Assembly (NCBI RefSeq): GCF_001425755.1
Contig: NZ_LMDH01000001.1
Coordinates: 3,223,571 to 3,287,570 of the forward strand
DNA from: Aeromicrobium sp. Root344
GTDB taxonomy: Bacteria > Actinomycetota > Actinomycetes > Propionibacteriales > Nocardioidaceae
DNA length: 64,000 nucleotides
Direction of reading: 5' to 3'
Part shown: positions 8,801 through 17,800 of the stretch, one piece after another
Numbering within the stretch: the stretch's first letter is position 1
Layout: each line of letters opens with the position of its first letter
Position numbers and translations under genes: made by a program
Notes under the pieces: model-generated
Database searches by the model: none
The model's input: the letters and a program-made list of their open reading frames with translations, nothing else
What the model was told of the DNA's origin: nothing

Positions 8801-9714
8801 AGCGGTGACTCGGTATGGGTCAGCGCAAGGAACGCGGCCTCCAGCGGTGACACGACGGGGGTCAGCTCGCGGAGGGCGACGTCGGCCCCGACGAGCCGGA
8901 TGACCAGATGGTCGATCGCGAGCACCGGACCACGTACCACCAGCGCATCCCCGGCCTCGATGATCCTGAGACCGGGGGTGTCCGCCGCGACGACTGCGGC
9001 CTTCGCGGAGTCCGACGTGATCACCCGGTAGTCGTTCTCGTCACTCTCGGCTGCGAGCTTGGCCAGCGGTCCGGTGAACACCACGCGCCCCGTGGCGAGC
9101 AGGGTGACGTCCGTGCAGAGCGCTGCCACGTCGTCCATCCGGTGGCTGGAGAGCACGACCGCGACCCCGTCGTCGGACAGCCTGCCGATGACCTGGTGAA
9201 CGTGTTGCTTGCCGGCCGGGTCCAGGCCGTTGGACGGCTCGTCGAGGATGAGCAGCCGAGGGTGGGTGAGCAGTGCAGCGGCAAGGCCGAGGCGCTGGCG
9301 CATACCCAACGAGAAGCCGCGAACGCGGTTGTCGGCGACGTCGCCGAGACCGACCTGCTCGAGAGCGTCGTCGACGGCGGACGACGTGCGCGTGCCGCGG
9401 AGTGACGCGAGAGCCGCCAGGTTCTGCCGGGCGGTGAGGGTCGGGTAGAGGCCCGGCCCGTCCACGAAACCGGCGACGCCGTCGGGGACCACGAGGGTCT
9501 GTCGTGCGGGTGTCCCGAGGATCTCGAGGGATCCGGCGTCGGGACGTGCCAGGCCGAGCAGCAGACCGAGCAGCGTGGTCTTGCCCGCTCCGTTCGGTCC
9601 GACCAGGCCATGCACCTGCCCCGCACCGACATCGAGGTCGACCTCGTCGAGCGCGATCACCCGCCCGAACCACTTGCTGATCCCGCGAGCGCGAACCGCC
9701 GGGGTCGATCTCAT
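8797..9714 (-). CDS. ABC transporter ATP-binding protein
   Basis: 305 residues. Walker A reads GPNGAGKTT, the signature region is FSLGMRQRLGLAAALL, and Walker B with the catalytic Glu is LLILDEPSNGLDP. The H-loop is seen at LSSHRMDDV. The C-terminal 80 residues resemble the regulatory tail of DrrA/CcmA-like exporters. The frame opens further upstream, but ATG 9714 was chosen because GGAAGGAC lies 6 bases before it and the domain starts right after. A TAGCGT box further upstream is a candidate -10. It is the first gene of the operon with the permease and phosphoesterase. Confidence 0.9.
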   Translation of the reverse strand: MRSTPAVRARGISKWFGRVIALDEVDLDVGAGQVHGLVGPNGAGKTTLLGLLLGLARPDAGSLEILGTPARQTLVVPDGVAGFVDGPGLYPTLTARQNLAALASLRGTRTSSAVDDALEQVGLGDVADNRVRGFSLGMRQRLGLAAALLTHPRLLILDEPSNGLDPAGKQHVHQVIGRLSDDGVAVVLSSHRMDDVAALCTDVTLLATGRVVFTGPLAKLAAESDENDYRVITSDSAKAAVVAADTPGLRIIEAGDALVVRGPVLAIDHLVIRLVGADVALRELTPVVSPLEAAFLALTHTESPL

Positions 9715-9866
9715 AGCAACGTCCTTCCCGAGGAGAGTGACGCTAGGCAGCGAGGTTGGCCGGGACAGATCCGCCACACGAACAATCGACGAACACGCGG
9801 ACACACTCCGGGCGAGGCGGTATGACGTTCGAGGCCTGATGTCTCGAACCCCTAGGGTGGGGACCT

Positions 9867-10277
9867 ATGAGTGACGTGCTTGACGAGGGTCCGTTCTTCC
9901 ATGGCACCAAGGCCGATCTGCAGGTGGGAGACCTGCTGACAGCGGGCTTCCGGTCCAACTACCGCCCCGAGATCGTGATGAACCACATCTACTTCACCGC
10001 GTTGGTCGACGGTGCCGGCCTCGCCGCCGAGATCGCGGCCGGCGACGGGGAACCCCGGGTGTATGCCGTCGAGCCGACCGGATCGTTCGAGAACGACCCG
10101 AACGTGACCGACAAGAAGTTCCCGGGCAATCCCACCCGGTCCTATCGCAGCACCGAACCGCTCATGATCGTCGGTGAGGTGCACGACTGGACTCGCCTGA
10201 CCCCGGAAGCGCTCCAAGCCTGGCGCGACCGCCTGGCAGCGATCCTCGAAGACGAACGCGGCGAGATCATCAACTGA
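9867..10277 (+). CDS. arr: NAD+-rifampin ADP-ribosyltransferase
   Basis: 136 residues, the normal size of Arr. It transfers ADP-ribose from NAD+ to a hydroxyl of rifamycins and so inactivates them in the cytoplasm. His12 (FFHGTKADL), Tyr42 (NHIYFTAL) and Asp77 (GSFENDPNVTDKKFPGN) reproduce exactly the spacing of the catalytic His19/Tyr49/Asp84 set known for the Mycobacterium smegmatis enzyme. The ATG has no Shine-Dalgarno but follows TAGGGT (9853-9858) by 8 bases, so translation is probably leaderless. It stands alone between the ABC operon and a hypothetical gene, with no sign of transfer, and probably gives intrinsic rifampin resistance. Confidence 0.93.
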   Translation: MSDVLDEGPFFHGTKADLQVGDLLTAGFRSNYRPEIVMNHIYFTALVDGAGLAAEIAAGDGEPRVYAVEPTGSFENDPNVTDKKFPGNPTRSYRSTEPLMIVGEVHDWTRLTPEALQAWRDRLAAILEDERGEIIN

Positions 10278-10287
10278 TCCACCGAGG

Positions 10288-10671
10288 TCAGTAGTGGCGG
10301 AACGTCACGACGTAGCCGTCGCCCAGCTCGGCCTGCAGGCGGTCGCGAAGCGCCTCACCGATCCTGCGCATCGCGGCGTCCTCGGCGACGGCTGCCCGCC
10401 GAGACCCGGGGTTGATCAGGCGTTTGAGTGTGTATTTCGCCGACGTCGCGCGGCTCATGAGCCAGTTGCCGTCCCAGCGGTCATCGAAGACATCGGGAGA
10501 GATCGACGACTCCCAACGCGTCGAGAACGCCTGCAGGTCCGCCCGGAGCTCGTCGCTGAGTCCGAGCTCTTCGCCGTCGGTCTGGCAGCCGTCGTCCCAC
10601 AGCGGCATCCCGCCGCCGTACTCGTTCATCAGCAGGATCTTGACCGGCTGGTCCCCGTGGCGCTCACTCAC
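10288..10671 (-). CDS. Hypothetical protein
   Basis: 127 residues, not recognised. It is rich in charged and aromatic residues (LLMNEYGGGMPLWDD near the N-terminus, FDDRWDGNWLMS in the middle) with no signal or membrane segment, so a small soluble protein is likely. GTG 10671 was chosen because CAGAAT (10678-10683 on the minus strand) lies 6 bases upstream, the same leaderless layout used by many genes here. The frame stays open to 10746, but that extension would run into the operator of the divergent ArsR gene. It converges on arr with a 10-base gap. Confidence 0.6.
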   Translation of the reverse strand: MSERHGDQPVKILLMNEYGGGMPLWDDGCQTDGEELGLSDELRADLQAFSTRWESSISPDVFDDRWDGNWLMSRATSAKYTLKRLINPGSRRAAVAEDAAMRRIGEALRDRLQAELGDGYVVTFRHY

Positions 10672-10731
10672 GGAACGATTCTGCAGCAACGCCCAAGGCG
10701 AGCCCGGTTGACGAAGCGCCGGTTCGTACAC

Positions 10732-10757
10732 AATAGTTAGGTGCATGCCTAAGTATT
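10732..10757 (+). promoter_or_regulatory. ArsR operator overlapping the arsR start codon
   Basis: AATAGTTAGG (10732-10741) and CCTAAGTATT (10748-10757) are inverted copies with one mismatch in ten, around a 6-base centre that contains the ATG (10745-10747). A -35-like TTGACG lies at 10708-10713 and a -10-like CACAAT at 10729-10734, so the site would block RNA polymerase at the start point. The predicted message would have at most a few bases before the ATG. Binding by the encoded ArsR protein is inferred. Confidence 0.7.
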
Positions 10758-11086
10758 ACGACCAGCTCGACCTCGTGCTCCGCGCGCTCGCGGATCCGAC
10801 GCGTCGCGCCGTCGTGGAGCGGTTGGCGAAGTCACCGGCAGTCGTGTCCGAGCTGGCGGAGCCGTTCTCGATGGCGCTGCCGTCGCTCATGCAGCACCTG
10901 CGCGTGCTCGAGGACGCCGGCGTGGTCACGTCGCAGAAGCACGGGCGCGTCCGCACCGTGAGCCTGCGACCGGGCGCCCTCGACGTGCTCCACCTGTGGC
11001 TCGGACAGCAACGCACCCCAGCAGAACACCAGGCCGACCGGCTTGGCCTCCACCTGACCCGCACCACCCCGAAGGGAAACCGATGA
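10745..11086 (+). CDS. ArsR-family transcriptional regulator
   Basis: 113 residues with a winged helix: LVLRALADPTRRAVVERLAK, then VSELAEPFSMALPSLMQHLR as recognition helix and a wing at KHGRVRTVSL. No cysteine or histidine cluster typical of metal sensing is seen. It belongs to the branch often found with SRPBCC/AHSA1 proteins. The first codons are encoded inside its own palindromic operator. The stop overlaps the ATG of the next gene (ATGA), so it heads a three-gene coupled operon with a DHFR-like and an SRPBCC protein, which it probably represses. Confidence 0.9.
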   Translation: MPKYYDQLDLVLRALADPTRRAVVERLAKSPAVVSELAEPFSMALPSLMQHLRVLEDAGVVTSQKHGRVRTVSLRPGALDVLHLWLGQQRTPAEHQADRLGLHLTRTTPKGNR

Positions 11087-11739
11087 CCCGCGTACGTATG
11101 GACCTGTTCACCTCGCTCGACGGCTACACGCCCGCCGACCAGACCGCCGAGGACCCGATGGGTGCCGACTGGGGACGTCTCACCGAGGCATACGCGGCGA
11201 CGCGTACGTTCCGCAAGAACGTCTTCGGCGACACCAGCGGCGAGGGCACCACGGGACTCGACGAACGATACGCCGCGGCGTTCGCGGACGGGGTCGGCGC
11301 CGAGATCATGGGTGCGGCAATGTTCGGGCTGCACTCGTACCCTGACGACCCGGACTGGAAGGGATGGTGGGGTGACAGGCCGCCGTTCAGCACGCCGGTC
11401 TACGTCCTGACCCACACCGCACCGCGCCCGTCGATCCCGATGGAGGGCGGCACGACGTTCCACTTCCGCAGCGCCGCGATCGAGGACGTCCTCGCCGAGG
11501 CGACCGAGGCCGCTGGGGGACTGGACGTACGCATCGGCGGGGGATACCGCACGGCGCGCGACTTCCTCCGTGCCGGCCTGGTCGACGACCTCCACCTGAT
11601 GGTCGCTCCGATCTTCCTCGGCAAGGGGCACCGGATCTGGGACGACCTCGCCGGCATCGAAGCCACCCACACGGTGGCGTCGGAAGTGGCCGAGAGCGGC
11701 ACGATCCACGTCAACCTCAACCGAAAGGACGCTGCATGA
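11083..11739 (+). CDS. Dihydrofolate reductase-family protein (RibD C-terminal fold)
   Basis: 218 residues. The fold is that of the DHFR/RibD reductase domain: a first strand MTRVRMDLFTSLDGY, then a glycine-containing nucleotide-binding segment GGLDVRIGGGYRTARDFLRAGLVDDLHL and IFLGKGHRIWDD. True folate reduction is unlikely; these proteins are uncharacterised NAD(P)H reductases. ATG 11083 overlaps the ArsR stop and has GAAGGGAAACC just upstream. It is one of three proteins of this broad family in the window (also 13674-14216 and 22065-22625). Confidence 0.85.
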   Translation: MTRVRMDLFTSLDGYTPADQTAEDPMGADWGRLTEAYAATRTFRKNVFGDTSGEGTTGLDERYAAAFADGVGAEIMGAAMFGLHSYPDDPDWKGWWGDRPPFSTPVYVLTHTAPRPSIPMEGGTTFHFRSAAIEDVLAEATEAAGGLDVRIGGGYRTARDFLRAGLVDDLHLMVAPIFLGKGHRIWDDLAGIEATHTVASEVAESGTIHVNLNRKDAA

Positions 11740-12197
11740 CGATCGAACGCCGACTGGCGCGCTCCGACTTCACCCTGACTCGCGACTACCCGGCTCCCGT
11801 CAATCGCGTCTGGGACGCCTTCGCCGACGAGCAGGAGAAGCTGAGCTGGTGGGGCGCAGGCGACGCCATGGAGCATCGCGCGTGGGTGTTCGACTTCCGC
11901 GTCGGCGGCCGCGATGTCGCCGAGGGGAAGTTCCACGACGGACCCGTCTCCCGCTACGAGGCGACGTACACCGACATCGTCGAGCACGCCCGCATCGTCA
12001 CGACGTACGACATGTGGCTCGACGGGATCCACATGTCGACATCGGTGGCGTCGCTCGAGTTCGAGCCGATCGACGAGGGCACCCGATTCACGCACATCGA
12101 GCACGGCGTCTTCTTCGACCAGTTCTGGGCCGACGCGCCCCAGCGGGAAGCCGGCACGCTCGGGCTGCTCGATGCCCTCGGTGGCTACCTGGCGTGA
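11736..12197 (+). CDS. SRPBCC (AHSA1/START-like) domain protein
   Basis: 153 residues. The N-terminal strand FTLTRDYPAPVNRVWDAFADEQEKLSWWGA and the closing THIEHGVFF...GTLGLLDALGGYL helix match the AHSA1 branch of the START-like superfamily, which binds hydrophobic ligands in a helix-grip cavity. The start overlaps the previous stop (ATGA). The ArsR-DHFR-SRPBCC arrangement suggests a small ligand-responsive operon; the ligand is unknown. Confidence 0.85.
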   Translation: MTIERRLARSDFTLTRDYPAPVNRVWDAFADEQEKLSWWGAGDAMEHRAWVFDFRVGGRDVAEGKFHDGPVSRYEATYTDIVEHARIVTTYDMWLDGIHMSTSVASLEFEPIDEGTRFTHIEHGVFFDQFWADAPQREAGTLGLLDALGGYLA

Positions 12198-12222
12198 CCT
12201 CTCCGAGCGGGACGCCACTCGA

Positions 12223-13413
12223 CTACGCGGTCGGCCCGGAGTCCGGGACGCCTGCGTAGTCGGGCAGCTCGGGCCCGCCGACAGCGCGCTCGACCAGCGC
12301 CATGAGCGCCTCCATGTCGGGCTCCGGCGCCGGCTCGCCGTCCGGGTCCGCGGTCAGCATCTTGACGTGCATCCGGCCGATCTCCTGGTTGTCCTCGACG
12401 TACGTCCGCATGCGCGCCTCGTAGCCGGCGAACCCGGCCGCGGGGTCCCAGTCGGCAGCGGCGAGCTCGCCGGCCAGCGTGTAGGCGCCGACCAGCGCCA
12501 GACCGGTGCCGGCACCGGACATCGGCGACGCGCTGAAGGCGGCATCGCCGAGCAGCCCGACCCTGCCGCTGGACCACTGGTCCATCACCACCTGCGCGAC
12601 ATGGTCGAGATAGAAGTCCGGGGTGCTGTCGAGGTGGGCAAGGATGCGCTCGGTCTCCCAGGCGACGCCGGCCATCTGTTCACGCAGCAGCCGCTTCTGG
12701 CCCTCGATGTCGCGGTAGTCGATGTCGAACTCGGGGGAGGGGAACGAGAGCATCGCGATCGCCCGTTCGGCGTCGTGGACCGGTCGCAGGCCTGCGGAAC
12801 GCCCAGCCTGGTGGTAGTCGATGAGCCAGCGATCCAGCCCGAACTCGTTGGGAACCGTGTAGAACGCGAGCACCAGCCCCAGATGCCGGACGAACTGCTC
12901 TCGGGGGCCGAAGACCATGCCGCGCAGCGCCGAGTGCAACCCGTCGGCACCGATGACCAGCTCGAAACGGCGCTGCTCGCCGCTGGCGAAGGTGACGTCG
13001 ACTCCGTCGGCGTCCTGGGTGAGGTCGGCGATCCGGTCACCGAAGACGTACTCGACACCGTCGCGCGTGTCGTCGTAGAGCACCTGCGCGAAGTCACCGC
13101 GCAGCACCTCGATCTCCGAGATGTAGCCGTCGCCGTCGTTCTCCTCCGCGCGATGGGTGTCCAGCACCTGGCCGTCCGCGTCCACGACGTACGCCCCCGC
13201 GGTGTCGGTGCAGACCGCGCGCACCTTCGCGTGGAGCCCCATACGGCGGATGACCTCCTTGGCAACGCCGCGCGCGTCGACCGCCTGGCCGCCCGGGCGC
13301 AGGCCGGGGGACTGCTCGACGACCGTCACCTCAGCGCCCCGGCGGTGCAGCCAATGGGCCAACGCCGGACCCGCGATGCTCGCTCCCGATACCAACACCC
13401 TGGTCTTGCTCAT
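12223..13413 (-). CDS. FAD-dependent monooxygenase (aromatic hydroxylase type)
   Basis: 396 residues. An N-terminal FAD-binding Rossmann motif reads VLVSGASIAGPALAHWLHRRG (residues about 5-25); the second FAD motif LVIGADGLHSALR lies near 160 and the DG/GD motif VGLLGDAAFSASPMSGAGTG near 290. It probably uses NAD(P)H and O2 to hydroxylate an aromatic or polyketide-like substrate. ATG 13413 was chosen for the GAAGGAG seven bases upstream. A TACGAT box about 40 bases upstream is a candidate -10. It converges on the SRPBCC gene. Confidence 0.87.
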   Translation of the reverse strand: MSKTRVLVSGASIAGPALAHWLHRRGAEVTVVEQSPGLRPGGQAVDARGVAKEVIRRMGLHAKVRAVCTDTAGAYVVDADGQVLDTHRAEENDGDGYISEIEVLRGDFAQVLYDDTRDGVEYVFGDRIADLTQDADGVDVTFASGEQRRFELVIGADGLHSALRGMVFGPREQFVRHLGLVLAFYTVPNEFGLDRWLIDYHQAGRSAGLRPVHDAERAIAMLSFPSPEFDIDYRDIEGQKRLLREQMAGVAWETERILAHLDSTPDFYLDHVAQVVMDQWSSGRVGLLGDAAFSASPMSGAGTGLALVGAYTLAGELAAADWDPAAGFAGYEARMRTYVEDNQEIGRMHVKMLTADPDGEPAPEPDMEALMALVERAVGGPELPDYAGVPDSGPTA

Positions 13414-13563
13414 CGTGACTCCTTCTCGTCCGCCGGCCGGCGGTTCGGTGATCGTATGGCGACCCGGTGGGCCGCTTCTCACAGACTCCACGAACGGGCG
13501 ACGACGAATACGACACCGGCTGCGCGAGCAAAAGGCGTGAGCGTGCGTAGCGAGTGATGCTAT

Positions 13564-13586
13564 CGCCGACAGCGCTGGTGTCGGCG
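13564..13586. repeat. Perfect inverted repeat in intergenic region
   Basis: CGCCGACA (13564-13571) and TGTCGGCG (13579-13586) are perfect inverted copies 7 bases apart, in the 260-base gap between the FAD monooxygenase and the divergent DHFR-like gene. It could be an operator or a hairpin. Nothing else is recognised in this gap apart from the Shine-Dalgarno sequences. Confidence 0.5.
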
Positions 13587-13673
13587 GCATTCAGGATCGG
13601 TTGCGCGTAGTGATCTAGCCTGCAGACATAGCTCGTTCAACGGCGCTGCATGCGGCAGTCAAAGGAGAGTCTT

Positions 13674-14216
13674 GTGCGCATACGCACCTACACGTTTGTC
13701 ACCCTCGATGGGTTTGTCTCGACGCCTGACGGCCGGCCAGTGCAGCTCCTGCTTCCGGGATTCCCCGGACGGACCGCCTACGGCCTACCCGAGTTCCTGT
13801 CGACCTGCGAGGCGGTGGTCATGGGCCGCACGACGTTCGTGCCCGCGCTCGAAGCGCCAGACTGGCCGTGGACCCAGCCGGTGTTCGTGCTCACGTCATC
13901 CGCCCTGCCTGACAACACGCCCGAGGACGTACAGACCGCGTCGAGCGCCGCCGATCTCGTCGAAGCCATGGAGACCGCCGGCGTGACTGGAGACGTCCAC
14001 CTCATCGGTGGTCCGAGCACCATCCAGGCGTTCCACGAGATCGGTGCCGTTGACGAGGTCGGGCTGGTGCTGGTTCCCCTCATCCAGGGCAACGGAGTGC
14101 GGCTCGCCCATGACGACATCGAGCCGCTCTCGCTCACGCTGCAGTCGTCGCGGACGTTCCCGGACGGCGTCATCGAGGCGTTCTACGAGCCTCGGTCGGC
14201 CGCGAGCACGCCGTAG
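13674..14216 (+). CDS. Dihydrofolate reductase-family protein (RibD C-terminal fold)
   Basis: 180 residues: RIRTYTFVTLDGFVSTPDG at the start, AVVMGRTTFVPAL for the first loop, and VHLIGGPSTIQAFHEIGAVDEVGLVLVPLIQGNGVRL for the nucleotide-binding and last strands, all typical of the family. GTG 13674 was chosen because AAAGGAGAG lies 5-6 bases upstream; an in-frame ATG at 13650 lacks such a site. Its last 34 bases overlap the end of the convergent GNAT gene. Confidence 0.83.
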   Translation: MRIRTYTFVTLDGFVSTPDGRPVQLLLPGFPGRTAYGLPEFLSTCEAVVMGRTTFVPALEAPDWPWTQPVFVLTSSALPDNTPEDVQTASSAADLVEAMETAGVTGDVHLIGGPSTIQAFHEIGAVDEVGLVLVPLIQGNGVRLAHDDIEPLSLTLQSSRTFPDGVIEAFYEPRSAASTP

Positions 14217-14734
14217 ACATACATGTCCTTGCGCTCGTCGCCCACCTTCTGCCATCCACGAAGGAGTCCTTCTCGTTCGAAGCCGCAGGCCTCGGCTGCC
14301 CGCCATGAACCCTCGTTCCAGGGCTCGACGAACAGGTGCAGTCGCTCGACCTCGTCAAGCTCGAGCGCCCACGCAGTCAGCGCTTGCAATGCGGCTCGGG
14401 CGTAGCCCCGACGGCGAAGGCCAGGTGCGATCCAGTAGCCAGTCGTGGCTCGACCAGTCTCGATCTCGTGCGTCCACAGTCCGATCTGCCCAACGGCCTC
14501 GTCAGTCTCCGAGTCAGCGATCGCGAACGAATAGCCGGCGCCCCAGCTGAGCCGCTCGTGCTGCCTCTGGATGTACGCGTCGACGTCAGCTGGGGAGCCG
14601 TCGGCAGGAACCGTCGTGATCAGTGGGATCAGTGGGTCGTACGCCGCCGAGGTGACGACTTCTGCATCGCGAGCCTCAAACGGGCGCAGCGTGCACGGCG
14701 GGTTCACCAGGCGTGGGATCGAGGCTGGCAACAT
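14183..14734 (-). CDS. GNAT N-acetyltransferase, RimJ/RimL type
   Basis: 183 residues. Typical features in order: CTLRPFEARDAEVV, a central strand GQIGLW, the acetyl-CoA loop TTGYWIAPGLRRRGYARAAL, and the C-terminal N-W...A...CGFEREGLLRGW motif seen in RimJ/RimL-like enzymes. It should acetylate an amine or a protein N-terminus; the substrate is unknown. The ATG at 14734 lies 6 bases after CAGACT (14741-14746 read on the minus strand), the leaderless pattern. Its 3' end overlaps the convergent DHFR-like gene. Confidence 0.88.
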   Translation of the reverse strand: MLPASIPRLVNPPCTLRPFEARDAEVVTSAAYDPLIPLITTVPADGSPADVDAYIQRQHERLSWGAGYSFAIADSETDEAVGQIGLWTHEIETGRATTGYWIAPGLRRRGYARAALQALTAWALELDEVERLHLFVEPWNEGSWRAAEACGFEREGLLRGWQKVGDERKDMYVYGVLAADRGS

Positions 14735-14854
14735 CCGACGAGTCTGCGAGGTGCGGGCCCGGCAACGCAACCGACGCGCGTCGATCCTGGGAGGAAGTGT
14801 CGCTGACTCGCGCGATTCGGCTCGCAAAGCGGACAGGTGCGGCACAATCGGCAC

Positions 14855-17800
14855 GTGCACCGTGCGACCTCAGCTCCCGGGTCTGTCCACTACCGCCTGT
14901 CGGGAGGCGTCACGGTCCTGGTCGACGGCACGTCGGTCGCGGTCGGCGGACCCAAGCAGCGGCGGGTGCTCGCGGTGCTCCTGTCCCGGCTCGGCACAGT
15001 CGTCACGATCGACCAGGTCGTGGACGCGGTGTGGGGTGACGCCCCGCCGGCCAAGGCGCCGGTCTCAGTCAGGTCGTACGTCACCAACCTCCGCCGCGTG
15101 CTGCATCGCGAAGGCGTGGAGCGACTCGTCTCGGGTCCGCTCGGATACCGGCTCGATCTCGTGGACGGCGACTCTGTCGACCTCCTCGAGTTCGAGCGGC
15201 TCGCGTCCTCCGGGCGGGAGGCTCTCGTGCACCAGGACGTACGCACGGCCGCCGAGCAGCTCGGGACCGCCCTCTCGTGGTGGGTGGGAGCGCCGTACGG
15301 GGACCTTGCCGACGCTGACTTCGTTCGCGGGGAATCCGTTCGGCTGGCGTCACTGCACGACACGGCACAGGAGGCATGGTTCGACGCGTCGCTCCAGCTC
15401 GGCCTGGATGCCGAGCTGGTCCCCGAGCTCGAAGCAGCCGTCGCGACCAGCCCGCTGCAGGAAAGATTGTGGGGGCACCTGATGCTGGCCCTGCACCGGT
15501 CCGGTCGCCATGCCGACGCCCTGCACGCGTATGACCGCGTCCGGGAGGTCCTGGATCGCGAGGTCGGCGGCCGGCCGGGTGAGGGGCTGCGGGCGCTGCT
15601 GGCGAAGGTCCAGGCCCACGATCCCGAGCTGCGCCCGACATCTGAACGCACCACCCGAGAGACAGTGGCTGCTCACCGCATCGTTGGCCGCGACAGCGAG
15701 CTGGACGCACTTCGCGAGGTGAGCGTCGGGCTGACGATGATCACGGGTGAGAGCGGCATCGGCAAGACGGTTCTCGCGCAGGCCGCATTCACGTCGGCCC
15801 AGGCCACGGGACGGCCTGTGGCATGGGCGGCTCATCCCGAGGGTGTCCGTCTGCCCGCACTGTGGACGTGGATCCAGGTGCTGCGGCAGCTGGGCGAGCA
15901 GCTGGGCCCGGACGCGCGTCGGGCCGTGATCCGTGACGCGCCCGGCGTCGTCGACGCGCTCGTCCCGGAGTGGGACGAGGCGCCCGCCGCCGGCCGGCTC
16001 CCCGCGACGGGCTTCGCACTCGTCGAGGGCGTGGTCACCGCTCTTCGATCCTTGGCATCGCACGCGCCGGTGCTGCTGGTCCTCGACGACCTCCAGCACG
16101 CGGACGACGAGACGTACGACGTGTTGATCCTGCTGGTCGCACAGTTCCCCCACCTCCCGGTCAGTGTCGTCGCGACCTGGACGTTCTACGGCGACGGGCG
16201 GCCGGTGAGCCGTGAAGCCTTCGACCGCACCCTGCGTTCCGCGGGCCCGGGATCGATGCACCTCACCGGCCTTGACCCGGGGCCGGCCAGCGAGCTGGTC
16301 GCATCCATCATCGGCGCCGAGGTCGGCCCACAGACCGCGGACACGATGTGGCGCGAGACGGGCGGGAATCCGTTGTACCTCCAGGAGGTCGCGCGGACGA
16401 TCGCGGAGTCGGGGCACGACGCTCCCGTGTCACGTACGGTCGTGGGCGTCCTGGACCGCCGTCTGGGCGACCTGGCCGACGGGACCCGCAGGTTGCTCGG
16501 CACGGCTGCCGTGATGGGAGCTGAGATCGACGTCGCAGCACTCGCTGACGTCCTCGACATCCCCGTCTCGCAGGTGCACGAGGACCTCGCTCCTGCCTAT
16601 CTCGCAGGTCTGCTCGACGAGGTCGGTGACCGGCCGGGGGACTACCGCTTCAGCCACGGCCTGGTGCGTGACGCCTTGCTGGCTCGGCAGGACGTCGCCA
16701 GCCGTACGACCGTGCACGCCAAGATCGCGCGACTCGGCGCGACCTCGGTGGCGACCACCGAGTACGAGCGAGCTGTGGCGCTGGCGGATCATGCCTGGCG
16801 TGCGGGGGCCGAGCTCGACGCCGAGACCGCAGTGCGGATCATCGATGCGGTCGTCCAGAGGGCGCTTGGTCGATCGCGCTATGCCGACGTCGCAGACCTC
16901 GCCGAGCGAGCCGTCCAGGTCTGTGCCCGTCTCACGGCCACCCCGGAGGAGTTGGAGCGCGAGGCGATGCTGTGGCTTCATCTGGCCAGCGCGAGGACGA
17001 TCCTGGACGGCCAGACCGACGAGGCAGCCGGCATCGCGATCCGGCGGGCGTTCGAGATCGGTCAGTCGTCCAAGGGGCGGGGCTACTACAGCGCGGTCGC
17101 GATGCACTGCATGATGCTGTGCGGCACCGGACGCCTCGACGAGGCTGAGCCGATCGCTCGCGGTCTACGTGAGGAGTACGAGTCATCGGGTGCGCGGGAC
17201 GTCGGCGAGGTGGGCGACCTCACCGAGATCATGCTCTCGGTGCTTCGCGGCGACGTCGATCAACTCATCGCTGCCGGAAGACACATGATGGTGACCTTCC
17301 CGGCGCCTGAGACGGTCACCGACCCCCTCCACTTCTTCCACCCGCGGGCGCTGTGCTGGATGGCGATCGGCGAGGCGACGCGCGGCGACGAGACGGCTGC
17401 TCGTGGCTACCTCGCCGAAGCGATCGAGCTGACGCAGAGCCGCGGCGACGTCTTCAGTGTCGTGGTCAACAGCGTGGCCGAGATCGAGATCGACGCGATC
17501 CTGGGGATCACCGACGGTACGGCCGAGCGCGCGGCCGAGGTCGACAAGGCGTTCCGGGCTGCCGGCAGCGACCAGTGGGCTGCTGTGGCGCAGATCGTCG
17601 GTCTGTGGGCGCAGACGCTGCAGGGCAGTGCCCTCGACCACGGGCCCGAGGCCGAGGGAGCGTTCGAGGCGTACACGATCGACGGCACGACCGCCGCGAC
17701 GTCGTTGCTGCGCTGCCTGCTCGCCGACATCGAGAGCCATCACGGTCGCCGGGAGACCGCCCTCTCGCTGCTCGCCCAGGCCGAGCGTGTCGCCGCGGCG

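Noticed and set aside
10672-10746. N-terminal extension of the hypothetical protein at 10288-10671
   Set aside because: It would run through the ArsR promoter and operator; the GTG at 10671 has a well-placed -10 box.
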